The notes: generated by a model not told the origin, from the letters alone. A DNA stretch of 64,000 nucleotides from Bradyrhizobium sp. S69 (GCF_009766005.1 NZ_LMUK01000060.1:428512-492511), one strand, 5' to 3'. Counted from the first letter of the stretch, positions 44,603 to 53,624 are shown. Numbers and translations are program-made.

Positions 44603-47086
44603 TCAGAAGGTGTATTTCCCGGCGAGGACATAGGTCCTTCCGGGGAACGGGTGGAACAGGAAATACTGCTCGTTGAACAAATTATCGATGCCGAAATCGA
44701 ACGAGAGGTTTGGCGTCGTGTTGTAATGGACCTTCATGTCGACGACGATGTAGTTGTCGAAGGCGCCATAGACATGGGAAATGATGTCGGTGTTATCGAG
44801 CGTCGAGTATTGCTTGCCGCTGTAACGGGCAGCCACCGTGTAGGCCCAGCTTTCGTTCGGCCGGTAGGTGGCGCCGAATTTGGCGCGCCAGTCCGGAACA
44901 TAGGGCACCCGATTGCCGACCGCGTTGTCCGGCTGAAGGGTTATCGGGTTGACGCCCGCCCAGGTCGGATCCGACAAAATGCGGGAGTCGACATAGGTCA
45001 CGCTGCCGAACAGCTGCAGACCTTTGATCGCCACATTGTCCCTTTCCGCGGAAAGCTCGACGCCCTGCATCCGGATCGCATTGACATTGCCGATGGTCGT
45101 GGTGGGCGTCTGGTTGACGTTGGTGGTTTGCGAGATGATCGCGTTGTAAACGTACTCCTCGAACAGCGTCAGCCTGACGCGGCCGTCGGTCCATTTGCGC
45201 TCGACCACGAACTCACCGTTGAAATCCTGCTCCGGCGTCAGGTTGGGATTGGCGAAGGTCGCGACCCCGTTGACGCTGATGTTCTGGTAAAGCTCGGTGA
45301 CGGTCGGATAGCGATAGGCCTCGCCAAAACTTGTCGTGATGTTCCAGTCCTTGTTGAGATCGTAGGACAGCGATGCCTTCGGCGAAAAATTCGTCGAGTT
45401 GAGGCCCGGTTGGTTGACCGAATTCGCCAGCAGCGTCGGAACTGGCGCGCTCGTGGTTCCGGTGCCGGACTTGGCGACGCTGTTGAGATTGAATCCATCA
45501 ACCGCCTCCCAGCTTTCCAGCCGACCGCCAAGCGTCAGCTTCAGATTGGGGACGATCTTCCAGGCATCCTGTACCCACAACGCCCCGGTCCGGGTTTCGC
45601 CGATGCTATCGGAGAAAAGCTGGCCGGTACCCGTTGCCGACGTCACGTTCCAGGTCGACGAGAGGTAGCCCGGGTTATCCAGATAATAGCGGTCACCATG
45701 GACGCCGAAGCTGATCTCCTGCGGGCCGTCGTAGCCAAACGGACGCCAGATGCCCTTGGCATCGCCATTTTGCCAATTGGTCCCGTCGTTGCGGGTGATC
45801 TTGCCGTTCTGGGAGTAGCCGACGCCTGTCTGCGTCACGGTGTACGGATTGAGCATGATATCTTGCAGATAATTGTAGCTCGATAGCGATAGATCGAAAT
45901 CGTAGACGCCCTTGGTGTCGCTCTTGAGCGAAACGGCATTGCTGAGATGGGTCTGGTCCCAGGTGTACTTGTTGCTCGCAAAGCCGGAGATTCCGGCAAA
46001 GGTCGGAGCGCCTGTCGCGGTTGAGGTCAGATAGGTCTGCGGATTGGAGGTCTGGACGTTGTTCCAGATGCCCACTGAGTACGTGGCCTGCACCAGTGGC
46101 GTGATGTCGTAGGCCAGTCTGAGGTTCGCCGAGGTCTGCTGCGAATGCGCCAGCGCCCCGGTGCCGACGACATCGGCCGGCGTTCCCTGCTTGGTCAGCG
46201 CCGGAAACGTACCGCTGGTTCCACCCGGGATCGTGGCATTGGTCGTGTAGGTCAGCGGCTGCTGATAGCTGTCCTGGTAGTTGACGCTGAGCAACCAGGA
46301 AAGCTTGCCCTCACGATTGCCCGCCGCAGCGCTGGTGACGCTGCTCGCATAAGTGTCCTTGGTGCCGTATTGGTTCCACGGCATCACCGAGACCGTTTCC
46401 TTCACCGTGGCAAAGGCGTGGTCCGGCATTTTTGAGGTGATCAGCAGCACGCCGCCGATGGAATTGCCGGGATAGGCGGCGGCAAACGGGCCGTCGAGGA
46501 AGTCGATCCGCGCGATGCCTTCCGTCGGGATCAGGTTCCAGTGCGGCGAGGCGCCCGAATTGTTGTTGCCGATCAGCGCCGAAATCAAGAGATCGTCGTA
46601 ATAGATCAGCGTTCGCGCGCTGGAAGCCAGCCCCCAGGTCCGGGTCGCGAGCACCGCCTGGTTGTCGCCGTCGTTGCGTTTGCGGACGAACAGGCTCGGC
46701 ATGTATTTGACCGCGTCTTCGGGGTCCTTCAGGTTGATGGTCTCGTCGATCTGCTTGGCGGTGATGCTGTAGCTTTCCTGCGGCAGCGCGAATCGCTGCT
46801 TGACCGGCGGCGTCCCCAGCGAGGCGATAACGCCGCTGCTGTCGCTCTGCGGGGCCGCTGGATTGGCCGCCGCCGTTGCCACCGGTTTCTTGCGGCTGGC
46901 GACGGTGGTCGCCTGACGTTGCGGCTTTTTCGCACGGCGGGCCACCAGCCGTTGTTTTGGAGCGTCCACGGTGATCGCAGGCAGCGCGCTACCGGAAGTC
47001 TGGGCGATCGCGGGAGGACATGAAGCGAACATGGCACCGCACAGCACAAGGGTGCTGGCGCCACTGAAGGCTGAGATACGAAACAT
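44603..47086 (-). CDS. TonB-dependent outer-membrane receptor, probably for copper, 827 aa
   Basis: Signal peptide MFRISAFSGASTLVLCGAMF to about AIAQ, a basic linker, then the plug domain (YSITAKQIDETINLKDPEDA, GVLLITSKMPD-type block) and a 22-strand barrel ending in FPGRTYVLAGKYTF with the terminal aromatic residue. The substrate is inferred from the operon: DUF2946 upstream and PCuAC, YcnI and CopC-CopD downstream. Siderophore or cobalamin transport cannot be ruled out from sequence alone. ATG at 47086 with AGGAAT upstream. Confidence 0.85.
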   Translation of the reverse strand: MFRISAFSGASTLVLCGAMFASCPPAIAQTSGSALPAITVDAPKQRLVARRAKKPQRQATTVASRKKPVATAAANPAAPQSDSSGVIASLGTPPVKQRFALPQESYSITAKQIDETINLKDPEDAVKYMPSLFVRKRNDGDNQAVLATRTWGLASSARTLIYYDDLLISALIGNNNSGASPHWNLIPTEGIARIDFLDGPFAAAYPGNSIGGVLLITSKMPDHAFATVKETVSVMPWNQYGTKDTYASSVTSAAAGNREGKLSWLLSVNYQDSYQQPLTYTTNATIPGGTSGTFPALTKQGTPADVVGTGALAHSQQTSANLRLAYDITPLVQATYSVGIWNNVQTSNPQTYLTSTATGAPTFAGISGFASNKYTWDQTHLSNAVSLKSDTKGVYDFDLSLSSYNYLQDIMLNPYTVTQTGVGYSQNGKITRNDGTNWQNGDAKGIWRPFGYDGPQEISFGVHGDRYYLDNPGYLSSTWNVTSATGTGQLFSDSIGETRTGALWVQDAWKIVPNLKLTLGGRLESWEAVDGFNLNSVAKSGTGTTSAPVPTLLANSVNQPGLNSTNFSPKASLSYDLNKDWNITTSFGEAYRYPTVTELYQNISVNGVATFANPNLTPEQDFNGEFVVERKWTDGRVRLTLFEEYVYNAIISQTTNVNQTPTTTIGNVNAIRMQGVELSAERDNVAIKGLQLFGSVTYVDSRILSDPTWAGVNPITLQPDNAVGNRVPYVPDWRAKFGATYRPNESWAYTVAARYSGKQYSTLDNTDIISHVYGAFDNYIVVDMKVHYNTTPNLSFDFGIDNLFNEQYFLFHPFPGRTYVLAGKYTF

Positions 47087-47176
47087 CTGTAATTCCTGGC
47101 ACTGGCGCAACGACCAGCCTACCCAATGGCGATACCGGCTTGGCCCCAGCCGCACCGATCGTGAGGTCTTTGACGG

Positions 47177-47563
47177 TCAGGAAATGGAAGGGGGCGCCCG
47201 GGCCTGGGCGTGTGCGCCGGACCGGAAAACCGGCGGGCTCAGCGCGGCGGCGTGCCAGACCACCCGCAAGGCATGCCGATAGGGCACAGCGATGGCCGTA
47301 TGAGGCGTATCGATCGAGGCCGGCGCGTGGGAACCGCAGGCCATGCAGCATGCGCCATCATGCATATGATGGCCGCCGGTCTGGCCGGTCGAACTATCGG
47401 CCTGCCCTGCGGTTGCGGCGGCGCCGTCCCGGCAGATGGTCGCGGCAGCCAGGGGATCGGAGGCGGCAATGCTGGCAGCCCAGCAAGCGCCGATTGGTGC
47501 CAAAATCTGCACCATCAGAGCGATCAAGACGATCGGAAGAAATTTCCGCAACCGTCGGCGCAT
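47177..47563 (-). CDS. DUF2946-type membrane protein of the copper cluster, 128 aa
   Basis: Starts MRRRLRKFLPIVLIALMVQI, a signal or anchor, then a polar region with a Cys/His cluster GHHMHDGACCMACGSHAP around residue 65 to 85, a likely metal site, and a C-terminal hydrophobic part. This pattern is usual for DUF2946 proteins found beside copper genes. It is the first gene before the receptor, 90 bases away. The 290 bases upstream (to 47849) contain no gene; a leader is possible. Confidence 0.72.
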   Translation of the reverse strand: MRRRLRKFLPIVLIALMVQILAPIGACWAASIAASDPLAAATICRDGAAATAGQADSSTGQTGGHHMHDGACCMACGSHAPASIDTPHTAIAVPYRHALRVVWHAAALSPPVFRSGAHAQARAPPSIS

Positions 47564-47849
47564 CAACCAGCCCACCTTCCCGATGACGCTACCTTAATCA
47601 CCCGCTTGGTCCGAAGTCGAGAGCATCCCACCGGCGATATCTTGGGCGTCCGCGCGAAATAACCGGCCCGTTCCGGTGTCGCCGAATGCCGCCGCTTCTC
47701 GTCCAGTTGCGCGGCCCCTTGCCCTGCCTCGACCGCCGACTGCCCGCCAGAAACGCAACTCCGAGTGGTCGAATCCCGATCATTTCGCCAAATGCATGAA
47801 TTTTGAACAATCGTTGCTGAAATTGATGACAAGTCAAAAAAGATAGTCT

Positions 47850-48022
47850 ACCACTACAACCTCAGGCTGGCCGCGAGGTCGAAGTCTGGTGGTCCAAGTC
47901 TCGGGAGGAGCCCTGACGCGCACAAGCGGCGTCGCCCCGTCAATCAAGATCAAATCCAAATTTTTCGGGGAAATAGGGTCGACACAATTTTTGAGCAGGG
48001 CTAGGGCCCTGCTCTTTTTTTT
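47850..48022 (+). ncRNA. Possible small RNA ending in a strong terminator
   Basis: No protein frame is convincing here, yet the stretch ends in a textbook terminator for the plus strand. It contains small self-complementary parts such as GACGC...GCGTC near 47915. Weak promoter-like TTGATG and TAGTCT lie near 47822 to 47848, suggesting an RNA of about 170 bases. A known family (6S or other) could not be assigned. The 5' end is a guess. Confidence 0.35.
47993..48022 (+). terminator. Strong rho-independent terminator without a coding gene upstream
   Basis: GAGCAGGGC (47993 to 48001), loop TAGG, GCCCTGCTC (48006 to 48014): a perfect 9-bp GC-rich stem followed by eight T residues (48015 to 48022). 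The nearest upstream genes point the other way, so it must serve a non-coding or unrecognised plus-strand transcript. Confidence 0.85.
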
Positions 48023-48063
48023 GAGATATTTTTTTTCGAGATGATTCGCGGATGCTCTTTGCG

Positions 48064-48135
48064 CGTCGTTGCGAAGAGCTCTCGCGACGACGCAATCCAC
48101 TTCTTAGCTGTCGCTCTGGATCGCTCGCAATGACG
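48064..48135. repeat. Palindromic intergenic repeat (CGTCATTGCGA type)
   Basis: Ends are CGTCGTTGCGA (48064 to 48074) and TCGCAATGACG (48125 to 48135), inverted with one mismatch; the inside has CGCAATCCAC and CTCTGGATCG. From memory, elements with CGTCATTGCGAGCG ends and CAATCC cores are scattered through Rhodopseudomonas and Bradyrhizobium genomes; no second copy was found in this window. Confidence 0.6.
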
Positions 48136-48150
48136 GGCAGAACAGACATC

Positions 48151-48562
48151 ATGCCGCCCACCAACCCGATCGAACGCAGTTTCGAACTTGCCGCCGAACG
48201 CTGCGAGGATTTGACCCCGCTGGTCTCGCCGGCTGTTCAACGAACACCCCGAGGCGCAGATGATGTTCCGCAGCGAGGGCAGCGATCCCGTCAAGGGCTC
48301 GATGCTGGCGCTGACCATCGTGGCGTTGCTGGATTTCGCAGGCGACCGGCGCGGGCGTTTTCGCCTGATCGAATGCGAGGTGTGCTCGCACGATGCCTAT
48401 GGCACGCCGCGCGATTTGTTCGTCGAATTCTTCGCGGTCATCGCGGCGACGTTGCGCGAGCTTCTCGGTTCCGACTGGTCACCTGAGATGGACACGGCGT
48501 GGCGGCGATTGCTGGCGGAAATCGATGGCGTGGTCGCGGAACAGAACCAGAGCGCCGGATAA
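48151..48562 (+). pseudogene. Globin-like protein with frameshift
   Basis: The first frame reads MPPTNPIERSFELAAERCED then LTPLV, and the second frame continues RRLFNEHPEAQMMFRSEGSD, then DPVKGSMLALTIVALLDFAG, IECEVCSHDAYGTPRDLFVE and a C-terminal helix pair. Together they form one globin-like chain of about 137 residues. Between GTC (48223 to 48225) and CGC (48227) only one base remains where the family has a tyrosine codon, so two bases seem lost. The second frame alone (from 48260) could make a 100-residue fragment. A sequencing error is the main alternative. Confidence 0.65.
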
Positions 48563-48615
48563 TTGCCGCGCTGCGGTAACGCCAAAAAGATTTGGCGAAC
48601 CGCGCTATCGATCAA

Positions 48616-48638
48616 TTTCGACGAATAATTTTCGACGA
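48616..48638. promoter_or_regulatory. Direct repeat upstream of the ABC transporter
   Basis: TTTCGACGA occurs at 48616 to 48624 and again at 48630 to 48638, a 14-base period. It is about 100 bases before the substrate-binding protein start, so it may be an operator for a sugar-responsive regulator; no regulator gene is nearby. Confidence 0.35.
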
Positions 48639-48740
48639 TTGGCTGGCGGGTAGCGCAAGCCTCCCGGATGTGGAAGACTGCCGGCATCCGCAGCGCGTGC
48701 AATGACGCTGTCGGTTACAAACAGTGAGAGGGAGAATGCA

Positions 48741-49763
48741 ATGTCCGGGACCGACAATTCCTCAACGACCAGGCGCGATCTGCTTCAGGCAGCGGCAACC
48801 GCTGGCGCCGCAACCGCCCTGTTCGGCGGATTGCCCGTAAGCTCCGCACTGGCGGCGGAAATGGCACGCTCGGAGAAGCCGCTCAAGGCCGCTTTCTCCA
48901 ACGCAGGGTTACAGGCGACCTGGTGCGCCCAGGGCAAGCAGGCGGCCGAAGCCTGGGGCAAGCTGTTCAACGTCGAGGTCACGTGGTTCGACGGCCAGCT
49001 CGACGCCGTCAAGCAGCGCACGGCGATCGACAATATGGCCTCGCAGAAATGGGACTTCGTCGCGATCCAGGCGTTCGGCATCGGTACGCTGACCCAGCCG
49101 GTGCAGAAGATGATCGACGCCGGCACGCCGGTCATCGACATGGACACCCTGATCGCACCGCTCGACCAGCTCAACGTCCACTCGTTTCTCGCGCCCGACA
49201 ACGAATTCATGGGCGCCTCGGTGACGCAGGCGCTGGTCACCGCGATCGGCGGCAAGGGCAAGGTCATCATGACGCAGGGCGCACTCGGCCATACCGGCGC
49301 GCAAGGCCGCGCCAAGGGCTTCAACAGCGTCATCAAGCAGTATCCGAACGTCGAGGTGCTCGATACCCAGCCCGGCGATTGGGACGTATCGAAGACGGCG
49401 CGGCTGTGGGAAACCTATCTCACCAAATATCCGCAGATCGATGCGGCGTTCTTCCACAATGACGACATGGCATTGGCGGCCTACAACATCATGAAGGCCC
49501 ACAACCGCACCAACATCCTGATCGGCGGCGTTGACGCGATGCCGCCGGCCATACAGGCGGTCAGCGAAGGCCGCATGTTTGCAACCGTGCGCAATCCGTC
49601 CTGCCGTATCCACGGCGGCGCCATCGTCGCCGGCGTCGCCGCCGTGACCGGAGGCGAAAAGAGCGGACAGGGCATTCCGAAGAGCGTCGTGACCGACGGT
49701 CCGGTGGTGACCAAGAGCAATGCGGCGGGCATGCAGTGGATGGAGGATCACTTCCTGATCTGA
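48741..49763 (+). CDS. Ribose-type ABC transporter substrate-binding protein, 340 aa
   Basis: Periplasmic binding protein of the type-1 sugar family, with AAFSNAGLQATWCAQGKQAA near the start of the mature chain, IDAAFFHNDDMALAAYNIMK and ILIGGVDAMPPAIQAVSEGR. The signal peptide has a twin-arginine motif (STTRRDLLQAAATAGAATA), so export may be by Tat. GGGAG lies before the ATG at 48741. It heads a three-gene unit with the ATPase and permease; the ligand could be methylthioribose given the neighbouring kinase, but this is inference. Confidence 0.87.
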   Translation: MSGTDNSSTTRRDLLQAAATAGAATALFGGLPVSSALAAEMARSEKPLKAAFSNAGLQATWCAQGKQAAEAWGKLFNVEVTWFDGQLDAVKQRTAIDNMASQKWDFVAIQAFGIGTLTQPVQKMIDAGTPVIDMDTLIAPLDQLNVHSFLAPDNEFMGASVTQALVTAIGGKGKVIMTQGALGHTGAQGRAKGFNSVIKQYPNVEVLDTQPGDWDVSKTARLWETYLTKYPQIDAAFFHNDDMALAAYNIMKAHNRTNILIGGVDAMPPAIQAVSEGRMFATVRNPSCRIHGGAIVAGVAAVTGGEKSGQGIPKSVVTDGPVVTKSNAAGMQWMEDHFLI

Positions 49764-49769
49764 GCCGTT

Positions 49770-51263
49770 ATGCGCTCGCCCATCCTGGAACTGCAAGGGA
49801 TCACCAAGGCCTTCGGCGGTGTCGAGGCGCTCCGCGGGGTCGACTTCGCGCTTTGCGCCGGCGAGATTCATGGTCTCGTCGGCGAAAACGGCGCGGGGAA
49901 GAGCACGTTGATGAAGGTCATCGCCGGCGTGCACACGGAATTCTCCGGCCGTTTCCTGCTCGATGGACACGAGGCGCATTTTCGATCGGCGCGCGACGCG
50001 CGCGCGGCCGGGATCGCCATGGTCCATCAGGAGCTCAGTGTCGTCCCCGATCTGTCGGTCGCCGAGAACGTGTTTCTCGGTCAGCAGCCGACCAATCGCT
50101 TCGGTTTGGTGCAGTGGCGCCGCATGGCGCGTGAAGCCGGCGAGCAACTCAAGAGGCTCGGCATCGATGTCGATCCGTATTCGCGGCTCGGCGACTTGCC
50201 GATCGGCTTGCAGCAGCTGATCGAGATCGCCCGCGTGCTGTTCTCCGGGGCGCGCATCGTCATTCTCGACGAGCCGACTTCGGCGCTCTCGCCGCCGGAG
50301 GTGGAGCGCCTGTTCGCGACCCTGCGCCAGTTGCGCGACGCCGGCACCGGCATTGTCTTCATTTCCCATTTCATCGAGGACATCTTGCGCGTCTCCGACA
50401 CCGTGACGGTGTTTCGCAATGGCCAGAAGGTCGCCGAGACGGCCGCCGCCGCGACCACGAAGGGCGCGCTGATCGAAGCCATGATCGGCCGCGACGGCAA
50501 AGCGCTCGAGCACAGCTATAGCGACGATCTGATGCTGCCGCCGCCCAACGCCGGATCGGTGGTCTTGAAGGTTGACCAGCTCACTTTCGCCCGCAGCCTT
50601 CGCGCCGTCTCGTTCGAGGCGCGCGCCGGTGAGGTGCTGGGCATCTACGGCTTCATGGGCTGCGGGCAGCAGGAACTGTCGCGGATCCTGTTCGGCAAGC
50701 TGAAGCCGGACGGCGGATCGCTCGCGGTGGATGGCCGAAGAAGAACGTTCGGCAGCACCGCTTCTGCCCGGCGCGCCGGCATCGCTTTGGTGCCGGAAAG
50801 CCGCCGCGCGATGCTGTTCCATCAGGAGCCCGTCTACAAGAACATCTCGATCAGCATCCTGGAGCGCATTTCGTCGGTGCTGCTCAAGCCGGCGCGCGAG
50901 CGGGCTATCGCGATGCGGCAGGTCGAGCAATTGCAGATCAGGCCGCCGGTCGTCGGCCTGGACCTCGGCATGCTCTCCGGCGGCAACCAGCAAAAGGTGG
51001 CGCTGGCGAAATGGCTGACCTATCCGCCACGGCTTCTGGTGCTGTGCGAGCCGACGCGCGGCATGGATGTCGGCGCCAAGAACGACGTGATCAACATCGT
51101 CCGCGACCTTCGCGCCAAGGGATTGGCCATCATCGTGCTATCGACGGAACCGGAGACCGTGCTGTCGCTCGCCGACCGGATCGTGGTGATGAAGCGGGGC
51201 GCGGTGGTGCGTGAATTCGCCAATGAGGCGGTCAGCAAGGATCGGCTGCTGGAAGCCGCATGA
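49770..51263 (+). CDS. Sugar ABC transporter ATPase, two ABC domains, 497 aa
   Basis: RbsA/XylG-type protein. First domain: Walker A GENGAGKSTLMKV, Walker B IVILDEPTSAL, with a divergent signature LPIGLQQLIEIAR as usual in this family. Second domain: a degenerate P-loop GFMGCGQQEL and the proper signature LSGGNQQKVALAK. It starts 6 bases after the binding-protein stop. Confidence 0.92.
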   Translation: MRSPILELQGITKAFGGVEALRGVDFALCAGEIHGLVGENGAGKSTLMKVIAGVHTEFSGRFLLDGHEAHFRSARDARAAGIAMVHQELSVVPDLSVAENVFLGQQPTNRFGLVQWRRMAREAGEQLKRLGIDVDPYSRLGDLPIGLQQLIEIARVLFSGARIVILDEPTSALSPPEVERLFATLRQLRDAGTGIVFISHFIEDILRVSDTVTVFRNGQKVAETAAAATTKGALIEAMIGRDGKALEHSYSDDLMLPPPNAGSVVLKVDQLTFARSLRAVSFEARAGEVLGIYGFMGCGQQELSRILFGKLKPDGGSLAVDGRRRTFGSTASARRAGIALVPESRRAMLFHQEPVYKNISISILERISSVLLKPARERAIAMRQVEQLQIRPPVVGLDLGMLSGGNQQKVALAKWLTYPPRLLVLCEPTRGMDVGAKNDVINIVRDLRAKGLAIIVLSTEPETVLSLADRIVVMKRGAVVREFANEAVSKDRLLEAA

Positions 51264-51275
51264 CGGAGAAGCGCG

Positions 51276-52301
51276 ATGGCGAGTAGTGAAACAGTTCCGG
51301 CCGGCCGCAAGCAAGGCGGCCTCGCCACCTTCCTGCGCTCCCAGATGCGCAATATCGCGCCGTTCCTGACGCTGATCTTCCTGAGCGGCTTTTTCGCCGC
51401 GGCAAGCCCCTCGTTCGCCACGCTCGACAATCTCGGCAACATTTTGACCCAGGTTTCGGTCACCGGCATCATCGCCGTCGGGCTGACCTTCGTGATCCTT
51501 TGCGCCGAAATCGACCTCTCGATCGCCAGCATCGCCAACGTCACCGGCATTGCGGTGGCCTATTTCACGATGCAGGAATCCTACGTCAACATCGCCAACT
51601 TCCCGATGCCGGGATGGGTGGCTGTGCTGCTCGCGCTGGTGCTTTGCGCCCTGCTCGGCGTGGTCAACGCGCTTGGGCTCACCCTGATCGGCATCCCCTC
51701 CTTCATCATGACGCTGGCGATGATGCAGATCGCTGCCGGCATCTCCGCGCTGCTGGTGCGCGGACAGATAGCCTACAAGGTGCCTGACGTTATCGCGACG
51801 CTCGGATCGGGTTCGATCGGCGGTATCCCCTGGATCGTGATTGTCGCGGCCCTGATGCTGCTCGCCGGCCATCTGGTGCTGACCTATACACGCTTCGGCC
51901 GCTACGTTTACATGGTCGGCGGCAATCGCGAAGCGGCGGAATATTCGGGACTGAACGTCAACCTGATCCTCGGCAGCGTGATGGTCATCGCCGCGGTCTG
52001 CTCGGGGATCGGCGGAATGCTCGGCGTCGCTCATTTCGGCAGCGCGCAGCAGAATGAATTCGACAGCTATTTGCTCGATTCGATCGCCGCCGTCGTGGTC
52101 GGCGGCACCAGCCTGTTCGGCGGTCGAGGCGGCATCGGCAACACCATTGTCGGCCTGTTCGTGCTCGGCGTCCTCAACAATGGACTGGACCACGTCAACA
52201 TCGACAGCTTCCTCAAGATCCTGATCCGCGGTCTCATCCTGCTCGCAGCATTGGTCATCAACGTTTATGCGCAGCGGTTGCGGGCGAGGACGGCGGAATA
52301 A
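51276..52301 (+). CDS. Sugar ABC transporter permease, RbsC family, 341 aa
   Basis: About ten membrane segments with family blocks GIIAVGLTFVILCAEIDLSI and GGTSLFGGRGGIGNTIVGLF, and the RbsC-like GGNREAAEYSGLNVN. It follows the ATPase by 12 bases and is convergent with mtnK, 12 bases apart. Confidence 0.92.
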   Translation: MASSETVPAGRKQGGLATFLRSQMRNIAPFLTLIFLSGFFAAASPSFATLDNLGNILTQVSVTGIIAVGLTFVILCAEIDLSIASIANVTGIAVAYFTMQESYVNIANFPMPGWVAVLLALVLCALLGVVNALGLTLIGIPSFIMTLAMMQIAAGISALLVRGQIAYKVPDVIATLGSGSIGGIPWIVIVAALMLLAGHLVLTYTRFGRYVYMVGGNREAAEYSGLNVNLILGSVMVIAAVCSGIGGMLGVAHFGSAQQNEFDSYLLDSIAAVVVGGTSLFGGRGGIGNTIVGLFVLGVLNNGLDHVNIDSFLKILIRGLILLAALVINVYAQRLRARTAE

Positions 52302-52313
52302 GGCCAGCACGCG

Positions 52314-53624
52314 TTACGTGGCAAAATCCGGCTGCCAATCGCGCAGCTCGCGCGCCGCCTTGGTCACCGCGCCGATGGTGCGGAACGACGGCGTTTCCAG
52401 CATCATGGTGCGCGCCAGGCGCAGGCTGCGCGCCTCGCAGATGGCCCGGCGCTTCGGGTCCTCGATCAGCTCGAAATCGATATTGTGCGCGAGGCCGAGG
52501 ATGCGGCGGATGATCTTGGCTGCCGAGAATCCCACGGCGTCCCGGAACAGCCGATCCATATAGCTCTGCCGCTCGATCTCCAGTCGCGCCGCGCCGGCCT
52601 GGCCGGCAAACAGAGTTCCCGGATAGGCGTCGCCATTGGCCTCGGCGCGCCACAGCTCGACGAATTTGCGGGAAAACTCCGCCCACAGATGTTCGATCGT
52701 CTGCAGGATCCAGGCCTCGAACGATCGCCGGTCGCCGGGCGTGCGCTCGTGGCCGGCCGAAGCCAGATAGCTCATGAGCAGATTGCCGATGATGGCGCCG
52801 AGGTCGAATCCCATCGGGCCATAGAATGCGAACTCGGGATCGATCACCCGCGTCTGGCTTTCGGTCACCATGATCGACCCGGTGTGGAGGTCGCCGTGGA
52901 TCAGCGCTTCCGGCCGTGCCAGGAATTCAAGCTTGAGCCGCGAGACCGCGACGTGCAAATCGAGGTCTTGCCGGAAGGCGGCGGCGGTCTGATCGAGCCA
53001 CGGCGACGTCCAATGGTTCTGCTCGGCCTGACGATAGGGATCGGTGAAGATCAGATCCTCGGTGATCTTGCACAGCGCATGGTTGCCGCAGAAAACGGCA
53101 ATATCCTGCTTCTTCTGCGCGGCCGGCATCGCCAGATCGGAGCTGAGGAACAGCGTCCGCGCCATAAAGGTCGTGATGTGATCGACGAAGCGCGGATAAC
53201 AGATTCCGGCAACCAGCCCCTTGCGCATGATGATGTGCGGTTCGAGCAGTTCCATGGCCGTCAGAGCCAGAACCTCGTTGTGATGAAGAATGCCCGGCAC
53301 CAAACCGGGCGCCAGCCGTGCCTGGTGCACCAGCGCCCGGTATTCATAGTGCGAGCGCGAGAGCGGCAGCGGCCAGCTTTCGCCCACCAGCCGCACATAG
53401 GGCAGCGCTTGTTTGACCGCGATGCCGCCCTTCGTCCCTTTTACGATGAACACCAGGTTGAGGTTACCATCCCCCACCTCGCCGATCGACCATGCCTCAG
53501 GCGGGCCGCCGAGCTGTGCGGCGATCGCGGGAAGCCGCGCGAGGTAGTCTCGCAGATCGGCCTCGCGCAGAATTCGGTATTGGTGCTGGCCAGGGACGTC
53601 CGGCGGTTGCTGCTGTGAACTCAT
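52314..53624 (-). CDS. mtnK: S-methyl-5-thioribose kinase, 436 aa
   Basis: Phosphorylates methylthioribose in methionine salvage. The protein-kinase-like fold is shown by LIHGDLHTGSIMV (catalytic loop) and RVIDPEFAFYGPMGFD (metal-binding DPE instead of DFG), and GDGNLNLVFIVKG in the N-lobe. Length matches MtnK. No mtnA (isomerase) gene is visible. It is convergent with the ribose-type transporter, suggesting import and kinase action on the same sugar. Confidence 0.88.
   Translation of the reverse strand: MSSQQQPPDVPGQHQYRILREADLRDYLARLPAIAAQLGGPPEAWSIGEVGDGNLNLVFIVKGTKGGIAVKQALPYVRLVGESWPLPLSRSHYEYRALVHQARLAPGLVPGILHHNEVLALTAMELLEPHIIMRKGLVAGICYPRFVDHITTFMARTLFLSSDLAMPAAQKKQDIAVFCGNHALCKITEDLIFTDPYRQAEQNHWTSPWLDQTAAAFRQDLDLHVAVSRLKLEFLARPEALIHGDLHTGSIMVTESQTRVIDPEFAFYGPMGFDLGAIIGNLLMSYLASAGHERTPGDRRSFEAWILQTIEHLWAEFSRKFVELWRAEANGDAYPGTLFAGQAGAARLEIERQSYMDRLFRDAVGFSAAKIIRRILGLAHNIDFELIEDPKRRAICEARSLRLARTMMLETPSFRTIGAVTKAARELRDWQPDFAT

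Noticed and set aside
47563..47850. Cobalamin riboswitch before the TonB receptor cluster
   Set aside because: GGGAAGGTGGGC near 47570 (minus strand) recalls part of the motif, but no B12 box or other conserved parts are seen.
48909..50993. A 694-codon minus-strand frame opposite the ABC transporter
   Set aside because: Antisense to two clear ABC transporter genes; composition is that of a GC-rich shadow.
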